A stretch of DNA of 64,000 bases, from NCBI RefSeq assembly GCF_030824435.1, contig NZ_JAVBXS010000020.1, forward strand, positions 62,001 through 126,000, in the 5' to 3' direction. Shown here piece by piece: positions 39,990-49,032 of the stretch. Every line of letters begins with the position of its first letter. Within the stretch, counting starts at the first letter, position 1. A program made the position numbers and the translations under genes. The notes under the pieces are model-generated. The model made no database searches. It was not told where the DNA came from and saw nothing but the letters and a program-made list of their open reading frames with translations. Source of the stretch: Rheinheimera sp. (GTDB lineage Bacteria > Pseudomonadota > Gammaproteobacteria > Enterobacterales > Alteromonadaceae).

Positions 39990-41144
39990 TTACCTCACCT
40001 GTGCCAGCAACGAAGCAGCTTGTACCACCACTCTGTCGCCGTCATGTAAACCACTGACAATCACCACTTCGTTGGCGTTCAGCGGCAGCGGGCTGACTTT
40101 TTGTGCAATAAAACGTTCCGGCGACTGATGCACCCAAACCGCGGTTTCACCGGTATCAAGTTTTTGTAAAGCGGTACGGGGCACAGCCCAGCCGGTCAGC
40201 AGCTCGCCTGTTGCCAGCATGACAGTCAGCGGCTGGCCGACACTCAGCGGCGGCAAAACACTATTGTCGTCTGTCACTGGCTTAAACCACAAAGGCCGGG
40301 CCTGTTGTTGTAACTGCAAACCCTGACCACTGAGTTGCAGCTTGAAACCAACAGCTTGTGGCTGGTTTTGTTGTGCCAGCAGCAAAGCGCTGGCCGCAGG
40401 CTGTGCCGGCAAGCTCAGGCTGTTGTCATATAAACGCGCTTCAATCAGCAGTTGGGCAGGGTCGACAATCTGAAACAAAGCGTCACGGCTTTCCACCACC
40501 TGACCACGCAATTTATACACTTTGCTGATCACACCGGACACCGGCGCTACAACCGGCAATAACTGGCCTGCGCCTTTGGCGGCAAATTCACGGCGTTTTT
40601 TCAGGCCGGCTAAATCAATGTTTAACGCGTCAAGTTCGTTGGCGGGCACCAGCGTGCCGAGTTTTTCAAAACGGCGGATGCGGTCGCGGTTCAGCGCTAT
40701 CTGGGCGTCTAATTCGGCCAATAACGCCTGCTGATTGCTGCGGTCCAGGCTGGTATCCAGCGGTGCTATAGCGGCCAGCACCTGCCCTGCAGTGACCTTT
40801 TGGCCTAAAGTTGGCCAGCCATCAGGCCCGGCCTGCAATTGGCCAAGCTGTACTGCTTCTATCAGGCCACCAAAAGCCGGATCCAGCACCACTTCAGCCT
40901 GCAGTTCAATACTGCGCTGATGTTTGGCTTGTTGTACTTTGCGGGTGCGTAATTGCCATTGTTGTTGCGCTGCTTTGGGAATAAACAGGCTGCCATCTGT
41001 TAAGCGGCTTGGTTTATCACCACTGATTTGCACCACAGGTGCTTCGTCGTGAGAATGATCTTCACCACCATGGGCGGCCACCTGAGCCGGGAACACCACC
41101 GACACCAAACTAAGCAACAGCAGATTTTGCAGAACCTTTTTCAT
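39990..41144 (-). CDS. RND efflux periplasmic adaptor (CusB/CzcB family)
   Basis: 384 residues from the ATG at 41144, which overlaps the stop of the upstream gene (TAATG). Signal peptide ending near residue 24, then a His-rich start AHGGEDHSHDEAP. Barrel-sandwich and helical hairpin parts follow (QVLAAIAPLDTSLDRS, PVSGVISKVYKLRGQVV near 180), then the membrane-proximal domain. It links the pump to an outer-membrane channel. Confidence 0.9.
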   Translation of the reverse strand: MKKVLQNLLLLSLVSVVFPAQVAAHGGEDHSHDEAPVVQISGDKPSRLTDGSLFIPKAAQQQWQLRTRKVQQAKHQRSIELQAEVVLDPAFGGLIEAVQLGQLQAGPDGWPTLGQKVTAGQVLAAIAPLDTSLDRSNQQALLAELDAQIALNRDRIRRFEKLGTLVPANELDALNIDLAGLKKRREFAAKGAGQLLPVVAPVSGVISKVYKLRGQVVESRDALFQIVDPAQLLIEARLYDNSLSLPAQPAASALLLAQQNQPQAVGFKLQLSGQGLQLQQQARPLWFKPVTDDNSVLPPLSVGQPLTVMLATGELLTGWAVPRTALQKLDTGETAVWVHQSPERFIAQKVSPLPLNANEVVIVSGLHDGDRVVVQAASLLAQVR

Positions 41145-41686
41145 TAGTTTGCCCCCTGCGAACGACGTGACGCCAGACGCCAGAACACCAAAGCCAACGC
41201 CAGCACCCCCAGTACCAGCCACAACTGCGAGCTGTATTCGGTCCAGCTATGGTCATGCGGCACTTCAGTGCTGATTGGCGTTAAATCCAGTTCAGTGGCT
41301 AATAAATCAAGGTTGTCACCTGCTTCAATGGTGAGGGTCACAGCATGACGTTGTGGTAATAAAGCTGGCGTTTTCAGCTGATAAAAACCCGGTTGCACCA
41401 TAGTGGCTTTGCCACTAAAACCTGCGGCATCCAGTTCAATCACGGCGTCTGCTACAGGGCTGTTGTCGGCAAAATAATCCAGATAAATACTGAGTTGTTG
41501 TTCAGCACTGCCGGCAGCAGGGGCAACCAGCACCAGCTCAAATAACTCAGAGCTGGCATAAGCCCGGCTGCCTGAACTGGCAGCGGCTGGTGCTGCTGGT
41601 TTTTTCTCTTCATCGCTATGGTCTTCACCACCATGCGCCCAAAGTTGTAACGGCAGACAAAAAATAATAAGCCACAGAAATTTCAT
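41144..41686 (-). CDS. Membrane-anchored periplasmic protein of the metal cassette
   Basis: 180 residues. Signal peptide (to about residue 17) followed at once by AHGGEDHSDEE, the same motif that opens the mature adaptor encoded next to it. An Ala-rich stretch, a beta-rich domain (about 45-145) and a C-terminal membrane helix (about 152-170) follow. Family not recognised. First gene of the efflux operon; a CusR-like box lies 71 bases upstream of its start. Confidence 0.75.
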   Translation of the reverse strand: MKFLWLIIFCLPLQLWAHGGEDHSDEEKKPAAPAAASSGSRAYASSELFELVLVAPAAGSAEQQLSIYLDYFADNSPVADAVIELDAAGFSGKATMVQPGFYQLKTPALLPQRHAVTLTIEAGDNLDLLATELDLTPISTEVPHDHSWTEYSSQLWLVLGVLALALVFWRLASRRSQGAN

Positions 41687-41756
41687 GCTGATCCCAACAA
41701 AAACAATATTGATGACAGCAGTTTGTCAGAGAGCACACAACAACAGCCTGACAGCC

Positions 41757-41776
41757 AGATTACAAATTTGTCATCT
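41757..41776 (-). promoter_or_regulatory. CusR/CopR-like box before the efflux operon
   Basis: Twenty-base near-palindrome; minus strand AGATGACAAATTTGTAATCT, nine of ten pairs. It resembles the known ATGACAA-NN-TTGTCAT site of copper-responsive CusR/CopR regulators and shares AGATGACAA with the box at 42464. Confidence 0.7.
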
Positions 41777-41863
41777 GGGCTTTTTCTTCTGTGGTTTGGC
41801 GAGGTGTGAAGGCAGAAAAAACAGGCTGCGGTCACAACCACAGCCAAAGCGGACTGGCTGAAA

Positions 41864-42334
41864 TTACGACCAATGAACTAACACTATTTGCCACTGACCT
41901 TTGATATTACGCAGTACCAGCGACTCCACACCGGTGCGGTCAATTTTTTTGCCTTTGATTTCGCCCTGTTGTTGGCTGCGGCTGACGGCGTAAGCAATAT
42001 CGCCAACAATTTCAATTTGTTGCTCCAGCAACTTGCTACTGATTTGTTTTAAATAGTTAATATCGGCGTCCAGATGATGGGCTTTGTATTCGTCCCGTGA
42101 ACGCTCGACGCCACCCCCTTCAAAAATCTGCACTTCTGGCGCCAGCTGTGCCAACGCAGCGTCGCGGTTGCCTTGTTGCAAAGCCTGATGAAACTGCTGC
42201 ACCACTTGTCCGGCCGCTGTTTGGTAAACTTCAGTATTCACCGTGGCGGTGTGATTGTTTTTGCCATGTGCCCAAGCCTGAGCGCTGCAACCACCAAGCA
42301 GCACAGCGAATAAAGTAGCCATATAAATGTTCAT
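41864..42334 (-). CDS. DUF4440/SnoaL-like periplasmic lipoprotein
   Basis: 156 residues. The signal peptide carries LLGGC (Cys at 15) as a possible lipobox, with a second possible cleavage after AWA. The mature part is an NTF2-like fold with VVQQFHQALQQGNRDAALAQLAPEVQIFEGG and VESLVLRNIKGQWQIVLVHWS at the end. Such proteins are often annotated DUF4440. It sits opposite the CusR-like gene, with the shared box between them, so it is probably part of the metal response; its function there is unknown. Confidence 0.8.
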   Translation of the reverse strand: MNIYMATLFAVLLGGCSAQAWAHGKNNHTATVNTEVYQTAAGQVVQQFHQALQQGNRDAALAQLAPEVQIFEGGGVERSRDEYKAHHLDADINYLKQISSKLLEQQIEIVGDIAYAVSRSQQQGEIKGKKIDRTGVESLVLRNIKGQWQIVLVHWS

Positions 42335-42463
42335 TGTTGTTCCTTGTTTTTTGATGTGTTGTTTTGTCGTTTAAGGCTGCAGCGCATAGCCGGCAAAAAG
42401 TACCTGCAAAAATCGCAGCCAATAGCAGTGTGCTTGCTGTTGCATTGCAACACTCTGTCACAA

Positions 42464-42483
42464 AGATGACAATATTGTCATTT
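42464..42483. promoter_or_regulatory. CusR/CopR-like box before the regulator genes
   Basis: AGATGACAATATTGTCATTT, nine of ten symmetric pairs, a near-consensus CusR/CopR box. It lies between the divergent DUF4440 gene and the response-regulator gene and could control both. Confidence 0.8.
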
Positions 42484-42574
42484 AACCATCGGCGCCAGCG
42501 CCAGGCTATGCCAGCTGCGCAGATTCGGCTAAGCTGAGCGCGGCCATCACCCTGGTCAGGCTACGGGAACTCAG

Positions 42575-43264
42575 ATGCGTTTATTAATAGTTGAAGATGA
42601 AATTAAAACCGGTGATTACCTGAAACAGGGTTTTACTGAAGCTGGTTTTAACCCGACTTTATGCCGCAACGGGCTGGATGGCCATCATCTGGCCATGACC
42701 GAAGACTTTGAGCTGATTATTCTGGATTTAATGTTGCCAGACGTTGATGGGCTGCGCATTTTAACGGCGCTGCGTCAGGCCAGCCGCCATACCCCTGTGT
42801 TGTTACTCAGTGCGCTCGACAGTGTCGACGACCGCGTCCGTGGGCTGGAGCTTGGTGCTGACGATTATCTGGTAAAACCTTTTGCCTTTAACGAGCTGCT
42901 GGCGCGGGTACGCACTTTGCTTAGGCGTGGTCAGCTGCAGCCGCAGGCCGACCGGCTACAGGTGGCTGATTTAATTCTGGAATTTAGTAAACACAAAGCG
43001 AGCCGCAACGGCAAAAAGCTCAACCTGACCCAAAAAGAGTTTGCACTGCTGGAGCTTCTGATGCGCCGCGAAGGGGAGGTATTGCCCCGCTCTTTAATTG
43101 CCAGTCAGGTATGGGATATGAATTTTGACTCAGACACCAATGTGATAGACGTGGCAATACGGCGACTGCGCAGCAAAGTCGACGACGATTTTGCGGTAAA
43201 ACTGATTCACACTGTGCGTGGCATGGGCTACAAAATAGAGGCGCCTGAGCAGCATGAATTTTAA
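42575..43264 (+). CDS. OmpR-family metal response regulator (CusR/CopR-like)
   Basis: 229 residues. Receiver domain with phosphorylatable Asp in [12 protein letters not shown] near 51, Lys in LVKPFAF near 101, and a C-terminal winged helix ([23 protein letters not shown]). Closely similar in layout to CusR and CopR. The end overlaps the kinase start by 11 bases. Confidence 0.9.
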   Translation: MRLLIVEDEIKTGDYLKQGFTEAGFNPTLCRNGLDGHHLAMTEDFELIILDLMLPDVDGLRILTALRQASRHTPVLLLSALDSVDDRVRGLELGADDYLVKPFAFNELLARVRTLLRRGQLQPQADRLQVADLILEFSKHKASRNGKKLNLTQKEFALLELLMRREGEVLPRSLIASQVWDMNFDSDTNVIDVAIRRLRSKVDDDFAVKLIHTVRGMGYKIEAPEQHEF

Positions 43265-44663
43265 CAAAGTGCCGTTATCGCTAGCCAACAGGGTGATGCT
43301 GTTTGTAGCAGCCGCCGTGTTGTTATGCGCTATGTTGCTGGCCTCTATGTTACAAAATTCTATTGAACAACATTTTTCTGAACAGGACGCCGGTGAATTA
43401 CAAGCGGTGGCACATTCGGTGTTGCACGCGCTGGAAGATGACCAGTTATCGCCACAAAACTATCAGGCGCATTTGCATCAGGTATTAACGGGCCATCACC
43501 AGAGTTATTATCTGGTGCTGGATAATAAAGCCCAGCCCGCACTCAGCACTGACGGCGCCGATTTAACCCCTTTGTTGCAACTGACTAAGCCGGTCAAGCA
43601 AATACAACCAGCAGATTTAGTCAGCTGGCAGCAGGACAACCGGCATTTTCGCGGTGCTATTTTGCAAGGCAAAAACGGCGTTGACGTGGCAGTGGCCATG
43701 GAAATGGAATTTCACCTGCATTATCTGCATTTATTACGCTGGACTTTATGGCTGACCATAGCGGCTGCTGTGGCTGTTATTTTACTGGCCGCCTGGTTTG
43801 GTGTCCGACAGGGGCTGCAACCTTTGGCCAAACTCAGCAGTGACATCCGCCATATCAGCGCCGAACATTTACATTTGCGTCTCGAAGCAGCAGAAGTGCC
43901 GGTAGAACTGCGGGAACTGGTTGGCAGTTTTAACCAGATGATTGAAAACCTGCAACAGGGTTTTGCCCGGTTATCTGAGTTTTCGGCCGACATAGCCCAC
44001 GAACTGCGTACACCACTGAGTAACCTTATTACCCAAACTCAGGTGACTTTAAGCAAAGAACGTAGCCTGGAAGAATACCGTGAACTGTTGTATTCCAATC
44101 TGGAAGAGCAGGAGCGGCTGGCAAAAATGGTCAGTGATATGTTGTGGCTGGCTAAAACCGACCACGGCCTGTTAAAACTTAAACCTGAAGCTGTGGCGTT
44201 AAAGCCTTTTGTCACTCAACTTTTTGAGTTTTTTGAGTTTCTTGCTGATGACAAACAAGTACGCCTGACCTATCAGGGGCCGGGGCTGCAGCTTTCTGCC
44301 GACAAAGTGATGTTACAACGTGCTTTGTCGAATCTGTTGTCCAATGCCATCCGCCATGCAGACAGCAACAGTGAAGTGCTGGTGAAAGTGCAAAATGATG
44401 CCGATTTTATCCAGATCCATGTGCAAAACCGCGGCAAAACCATCCCAGCCGAACATTTACCTTTGTTATTTAACCGTTTTTACCGGGTTGATCCTTCGCG
44501 GCAACGCCACAGTGAAGGTGCCGGCCTTGGTCTGGCTATGGTGAAATCTATAGTTGAATTACATGGTGGTCAGGTTGCTGTCAGCTCAGAGCATGGCCTC
44601 ACTTGTTTTAGTTTGTGTTGGCCAACAGCAACAAACCTCCTACACAATCAAACAGCAGGTTAA
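43254..44663 (+). CDS. Metal sensor histidine kinase (CusS/CopS-like)
   Basis: 469 residues. Two membrane helices (about 13-32 and 163-183) flank a periplasmic sensor region, then HAMP and dimerisation domain with [16 protein letters not shown] (His near 249), and the ATPase domain with N, G1 and G2 boxes ([24 protein letters not shown]). Heavy-metal sensor kinase type. Partner of the regulator just upstream. Confidence 0.9.
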   Translation: MNFNKVPLSLANRVMLFVAAAVLLCAMLLASMLQNSIEQHFSEQDAGELQAVAHSVLHALEDDQLSPQNYQAHLHQVLTGHHQSYYLVLDNKAQPALSTDGADLTPLLQLTKPVKQIQPADLVSWQQDNRHFRGAILQGKNGVDVAVAMEMEFHLHYLHLLRWTLWLTIAAAVAVILLAAWFGVRQGLQPLAKLSSDIRHISAEHLHLRLEAAEVPVELRELVGSFNQMIENLQQGFARLSEFSADIAHELRTPLSNLITQTQVTLSKERSLEEYRELLYSNLEEQERLAKMVSDMLWLAKTDHGLLKLKPEAVALKPFVTQLFEFFEFLADDKQVRLTYQGPGLQLSADKVMLQRALSNLLSNAIRHADSNSEVLVKVQNDADFIQIHVQNRGKTIPAEHLPLLFNRFYRVDPSRQRHSEGAGLGLAMVKSIVELHGGQVAVSSEHGLTCFSLCWPTATNLLHNQTAG

Positions 44664-44778
44664 AAGCCGCTGATAGCCTGCCGCTTGTCGACACCACAGA
44701 TTCTTTCTGATCGCAAAACGGCTGCTTAGCCCAGCTTTTGCTAAAGTAATACCACAGTGCATCAATAACTGCAGTTTT

Positions 44779-44802
44779 ACCAGCAGCATCACGGCTGCTG
44801 GT
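44779..44802 (+). other. Perfect hairpin upstream of the solute-binding-like gene
   Basis: ACCAGCAGC and GCTGCTGGT pair around a six-base loop, 23 bases before the next start codon. There is no T run, so it is a leader structure rather than a terminator. Confidence 0.55.
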
Positions 44803-44825
44803 GTTAGTGCAGCGGGTGAAAAGTT

Positions 44826-45632
44826 ATGCGAGCCCTTTATATCTGTGTGCTTTTATTGCTGCTGCCCGCTTTTCAGCTCAGTGCAGCAGAACAAATGTGG
44901 TTATTACTGAATAACACCAGCGACAGCAGAGATAGTCGTGGTGATGTCGATATTCAGATCCTGGCGCTGCTGCGGCAACTGGCGCCACCTGAATTAAATA
45001 TTGAACCTTTGCGGCTTGGCGACGCGCGCACCTGGAAGTTGTTGCGGGAACAGGGCAACTATTGTGCTTTAAGTAAAATCCGCACCGCTGAGCGCGAAAC
45101 TTTTTTGTTGTTTTCCCAAAGGCCCACTTCGGTCTATCCACCCATTCAGCTGATCAGCAATCGCCGGCTGGCCGAAGATCCGGTTGACTTAGAGTTGTTG
45201 CTCAGCCAAAACCCCCGGCTGAAAATTGGCATGGTACAGGGGCGCAGTTATGGGGAAAAACTTGATGCGCTGATCAGCCAACACCCGAATCACTTTTATC
45301 AGCGCAGTGGTGAATATGCCGCCGAAACTTTATTACAGATGCTGGCCAAAAACCGGCTGGACGCCTTGATAGAATTTGCCGCCACAGTGCGTGGCCACCA
45401 GCCACAAGTGCCACAAAGCAGCAACTTTGTGTTGCACCAACTGTTACATCAGCCGGTGATTATGGGGTATCTGGTCTGCCCGCAAAGTACAACAGGTAAA
45501 CAATTAATTCAGCTGATAGATACAAAAATGCAGTTGCCACACTACAGACAACAAGTGGTTGAACTGCACCGGCAATATTTTACCAGCGAAGATTTTTTAC
45601 TGATTGAAGCGGATTTACAGCAGATTTTTTAG
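44826..45632 (+). CDS. Periplasmic solute-binding-like protein (TIGR02285 type)
   Basis: 268 residues with a signal peptide ending near residue 21 (LSAAEQM). The layout is that of periplasmic binding proteins similar to amino-acid-binding subunits, as in the TIGR02285 group common in these bacteria: KIGMVQGRSYGEKLDALI in the middle and MGYLVCPQS near 217. No transport permease is nearby, so a sensory or scavenging role is possible. Transcribed alone. Confidence 0.65.
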   Translation: MRALYICVLLLLLPAFQLSAAEQMWLLLNNTSDSRDSRGDVDIQILALLRQLAPPELNIEPLRLGDARTWKLLREQGNYCALSKIRTAERETFLLFSQRPTSVYPPIQLISNRRLAEDPVDLELLLSQNPRLKIGMVQGRSYGEKLDALISQHPNHFYQRSGEYAAETLLQMLAKNRLDALIEFAATVRGHQPQVPQSSNFVLHQLLHQPVIMGYLVCPQSTTGKQLIQLIDTKMQLPHYRQQVVELHRQYFTSEDFLLIEADLQQIF

Positions 45633-45764
45633 CACGGCAGCTTGCCTGAATTGAAGGATCAAATGCTAAACCTGAAGCTTTTACACTGACCAGGCCATCT
45701 CAATAAGAGCATCAACAGCGGCAAATACAAGCTTTGGGCTCTGATGGCTGGTTGTGATTGTCGT

Positions 45765-46238
45765 TCACTCCCTGACAGCAAGCTGACACTGCATCACAGT
45801 CACCCAATGGCCTTCATACCATTCGGTATGATGCAGCTGCCAGCCCAAACGCTGATAAAATGCCTGCTGATCTTCGGTAAACAGATACAAGGTGTTGATG
45901 TGCAGCAATGCGGCCTGCTGCATCAACTGTTGCACCAGCCATGTGCCTAAACCTTGTCCGCGCACCTCGGGCCGCAGATAAATATTGGCCAGCCAGGGGC
46001 TGAGTTCATGATTGGTGGCCATATCGTGCACTAATAACGAACCAGTACCAACAACCTCTCCAGCCTCATCCAGCAACAACCAGCTTTGCGGCACTGTATC
46101 TTCGGTCAGGCATAAGGCTAATTCTGCCGCAAAGTCCGCCAGGGTTCGCTCAGGAAACAAGGCGCCCCACTCGGCAAAATGCCAGGGTGCGATAAGCTTA
46201 ATGTCGGCCGGCCTTTGGCGTAGATTAATCAGTTGCAT
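45765..46238 (-). CDS. GNAT family N-acetyltransferase
   Basis: 157 residues from the ATG at 46238; an in-frame TTG nine codons upstream is less likely. The acetyl-CoA loop is LRPEVRGQGLGTWLVQQL near 87. Acceptor substrate unknown. The gene lies downstream of the glmS terminator on the same strand. Confidence 0.82.
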   Translation of the reverse strand: MQLINLRQRPADIKLIAPWHFAEWGALFPERTLADFAAELALCLTEDTVPQSWLLLDEAGEVVGTGSLLVHDMATNHELSPWLANIYLRPEVRGQGLGTWLVQQLMQQAALLHINTLYLFTEDQQAFYQRLGWQLHHTEWYEGHWVTVMQCQLAVRE

Positions 46239-46269
46239 AACAGTGCTCGTGTCTTCTCTAAACAATAAA

Positions 46270-46293
46270 AAAACCCGGCATCAACCGGGTTTT
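46270..46293 (-). terminator. Intrinsic terminator of glmS
   Basis: Minus strand AAAACCCGG and CCGGGTTTT pair around a six-base loop and are followed by further T. It lies 22 bases past the glmS stop. Confidence 0.88.
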
Positions 46294-46314
46294 CATTAAA
46301 AACAAAGACTTAAA

Positions 46315-48144
46315 TTATTCCACAGTGACAGATTTTGCCAGGTTACGCGGCTGATCTACGTCTGTGCCTTTAATAATGGCAACGTAGTAGCTGAGTAACT
46401 GCAGCGGAATAGTGTAGATAATGGGCGCTATCAGTGGGTGTACGTGTGGCACGTTGACAACACGTTGGGTGGCGTCTGATTTAAAGTGGGCGTTCACGTC
46501 GGCGAACACATACAAAATACCACCACGGGCGCGCACTTCTTCCACGTTGGACTGCAGTTTTTCCAGCAGTTCGTTGTTAGGTGCCACCACAATAATTGGC
46601 ATCTGGGCGTCAATCAGCGCCAGCGGGCCGTGTTTTAACTCACCTGCCGCATAAGCTTCAGCGTGAATATAAGAAATTTCTTTGAGTTTCAGCGCACCTT
46701 CCATTGCAATGGGGTACTGGTCGCCACGCCCCAGGAACAAGGAGTTGTGCTTATCGGCAAATTCTTCCGCCAGCTTTTCAATGCTGCCAGCCAGTTCCAG
46801 TGTTTGTTCTAACTTGGCTGGTAATGAACGCAGCGCTTCAACCATCTCTTTTTGCTGAGTTGCGGTTAAACCATTGTATTTACCAATGGCCAGCGTCAGC
46901 ATGGCTAAACCTACTAACTGGGTGGTAAAAGCTTTGGTAGAGGCAACACCAATTTCGGCACCGGCGCGGGTCATAAAGGCTAAATCTGATTCACGCACCA
47001 AGGATGAGCCAGCCACGTTACAAATAGACAAACTACCCACATAACCGGCTTCTTTGGCCAGACGCAGCGCTGCTAATGTGTCGGCCGTTTCACCGGATTG
47101 GGAAATGCTGACTAACAGGCTGTTTGGCTGCACAAAAGATTTGCGGTAACGGAATTCAGACGCAATTTCAACGTTACAGGAAATGCCACCTAAAGATTCC
47201 AGCCAATAACGCGCTACCATGCCGGAATGGTAAGAAGTACCACAAGCAACTATTTGAATATGTTTTACTTTTTTAAACAGTTCAGCAGCGCCGTTACCAA
47301 AGGTTTCGTCCAGCACTGAATCATTGCTTAAACGGCCTTCCAGCGTGTTGTTAATAGCATTTGGCTGCTCATAGATTTCTTTCAGCATAAAGTGGCGGTA
47401 TTGACCTTTGTCGCCGGCATCATAACTGACGTTCGACTCATGCACAGTCCGCTCAACGGCCACACCGTTTTTATCAAAAATACGCACTGTGGTGCGGGTA
47501 ATTTCCGCCACATCGCCTTCTTCTAAAAACATAAAACGACGGGTCACCGGCAATAATGCCAGCTGATCGGACGCAATAAAGTTTTCGCCAATACCTAAAC
47601 CAATTACCAGCGGGCTGCCTGAACGCGCAACTACTAAACGGCTTGGGTCGGTTTTGTCCATTAATACAGTGCCATAGGCACCATTAAATTGTTTCACTGC
47701 TTTTTGCACTGCGGCTAACAAAGATTCAGCCGTTTTTAATTCTTCTTCCACTAAGTGCGCAATGACTTCAGTGTCGGTGTCTGAATTAAACACATAACCT
47801 TTGGCTTTCAGCATTTCACGCAGCGGGCCGTGGTTTTCAATAATACCGTTGTGCACCACAGAAATTTTGCCGGAAACATGAGGGTGGGCGTTACGCTCTG
47901 AAGGCTCACCGTGAGTGGCCCAACGGGTGTGGGCAATACCAGTGCCGCCTGGTGTTGGCGTCAGCTTTACCGCGTCAGCCAGTTCTTTGACTTTGCCTAA
48001 ACGGCGGATACGCTGCAGCTCGCCGGTAGGGCCAACTACTGCAACACCGGCAGAGTCATAACCACGGTATTCTAAGCGGCGTAAACCTTCCACCAGAATG
48101 TCGACTACATCACGTTGCGCTACTGCGCCTACTATTCCACACAT
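46315..48144 (-). CDS. glmS: Glucosamine-6-phosphate synthase (isomerising)
   Basis: 609 residues from the ATG at 48144 (MCGIVGAV), so Cys2 becomes the N-terminal nucleophile of the glutaminase domain after Met removal. A GGAG ribosome site supports this start. Two SIS sugar-isomerase domains follow ([21 protein letters not shown]) and the protein ends in [11 protein letters not shown]. Makes glucosamine 6-phosphate from fructose 6-phosphate and glutamine for cell-wall and LPS synthesis. No glmS ribozyme is seen; the DeoR gene three bases upstream is the likely regulator. Confidence 0.97.
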   Translation of the reverse strand: MCGIVGAVAQRDVVDILVEGLRRLEYRGYDSAGVAVVGPTGELQRIRRLGKVKELADAVKLTPTPGGTGIAHTRWATHGEPSERNAHPHVSGKISVVHNGIIENHGPLREMLKAKGYVFNSDTDTEVIAHLVEEELKTAESLLAAVQKAVKQFNGAYGTVLMDKTDPSRLVVARSGSPLVIGLGIGENFIASDQLALLPVTRRFMFLEEGDVAEITRTTVRIFDKNGVAVERTVHESNVSYDAGDKGQYRHFMLKEIYEQPNAINNTLEGRLSNDSVLDETFGNGAAELFKKVKHIQIVACGTSYHSGMVARYWLESLGGISCNVEIASEFRYRKSFVQPNSLLVSISQSGETADTLAALRLAKEAGYVGSLSICNVAGSSLVRESDLAFMTRAGAEIGVASTKAFTTQLVGLAMLTLAIGKYNGLTATQQKEMVEALRSLPAKLEQTLELAGSIEKLAEEFADKHNSLFLGRGDQYPIAMEGALKLKEISYIHAEAYAAGELKHGPLALIDAQMPIIVVAPNNELLEKLQSNVEEVRARGGILYVFADVNAHFKSDATQRVVNVPHVHPLIAPIIYTIPLQLLSYYVAIIKGTDVDQPRNLAKSVTVE

Positions 48145-48146
48145 AT

Positions 48147-48935
48147 TTACTCCGAAAATTCCGTATTGGGTTGCACAGGGGCACAAATCACTTTGACACC
48201 CTGCTGTTCTATTTGCCTTTTTGCCGTGTCGGGTAACTTGTCGTCTGTTACCAGGATTTTTATCGCCGTCCACGGCAGTTCGAGATTATGAATTTTGCGG
48301 CCGATTTTATCGGATTCGACCATCACCACCACTTCACGCGCCACTTCGGCCATCACCCGGCTTAAGCTGGTCAGTTCGTTAAAAGTGGTAGTACCACGTT
48401 GTAAATCAATGCCATCGGCACCAATAAACAGCTGATCAAAGTCGTAAGCGCGCAGCACTTGTTCCGCCAGTTGGCCCTGAAAAGACTCAGACTGAGCGTC
48501 CCAGCTGCCACCTGTCATTAATAATTTGGGTTCGTGTTCCAGCTCACGCAAGCTGTTGGCAATAAACAGCGAGTTGGTCATCACTACTAAACCCTGTTTG
48601 GCGGAAAGCTCCGGCAACAAAGCGGCAGTGGTGCTACCACTGTCAATAATAATGCGGTAGTGGTCACGGATAAGGCCAGCGGCCGCTTTGGCCAGCGCCT
48701 GTTTACGCGCAGAAATTTTACCTGCAGTTTCGGCCATCAGCTCTTGTGGCAGCGGCACTGCACCACCGTATTTACGCAACAATAAACCGTTGTCTTCCAG
48801 CGCTGTTAAATCTTTTCGAATGGTCACTTCAGAAGTTTCAAAACGTAACGCCAGTTCATCAACGCTGACTTCACCTTGTTGGTTCAGCAGTTCCAGAATG
48901 GCTCTGCGGCGTTGTTGGGTATTACGTTTATTCAT
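48147..48935 (-). CDS. DeoR/GlpR-family regulator of glmS
   Basis: 262 residues. N-terminal helix-turn-helix ([29 protein letters not shown]) and DeoR-type sugar-phosphate sensor domain ([21 protein letters not shown]). The stop is three bases before glmS, and the glmS ribosome site lies in its last codons. I infer control of the amino-sugar pathway, with a hexosamine phosphate as likely effector. Three repeats upstream look like its own operator. Confidence 0.9.
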   Translation of the reverse strand: MNKRNTQQRRRAILELLNQQGEVSVDELALRFETSEVTIRKDLTALEDNGLLLRKYGGAVPLPQELMAETAGKISARKQALAKAAAGLIRDHYRIIIDSGSTTAALLPELSAKQGLVVMTNSLFIANSLRELEHEPKLLMTGGSWDAQSESFQGQLAEQVLRAYDFDQLFIGADGIDLQRGTTTFNELTSLSRVMAEVAREVVVMVESDKIGRKIHNLELPWTAIKILVTDDKLPDTAKRQIEQQGVKVICAPVQPNTEFSE

Positions 48936-48955
48936 CAGTTTCCGCTTAAGTTTCG

Positions 48956-49008
48956 ATTCGAAAGATAAATAACAAACTCGAAAGTCATTTTATCCATTCG
49001 AAAGATAA
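48956..49008 (-). promoter_or_regulatory. Triple CGAAAG repeat, likely DeoR operator
   Basis: ATTCGAAAGATAA at 48956-48968 and again at 48996-49008, with ACTCGAAAG at 48976-48984 midway. The three starts are exactly 20 bases apart. The array lies 20 bases upstream of the deoR-type gene start. Confidence 0.7.
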
Positions 49009-49032
49009 TTGCAAGATGAAAAGTAGCTGCTT

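Noticed and set aside
41711..41729. Third CusR-like box (GATGACA...TTTGTCA)
   Set aside because: The half-sites are two bases too far apart compared with the two good boxes.
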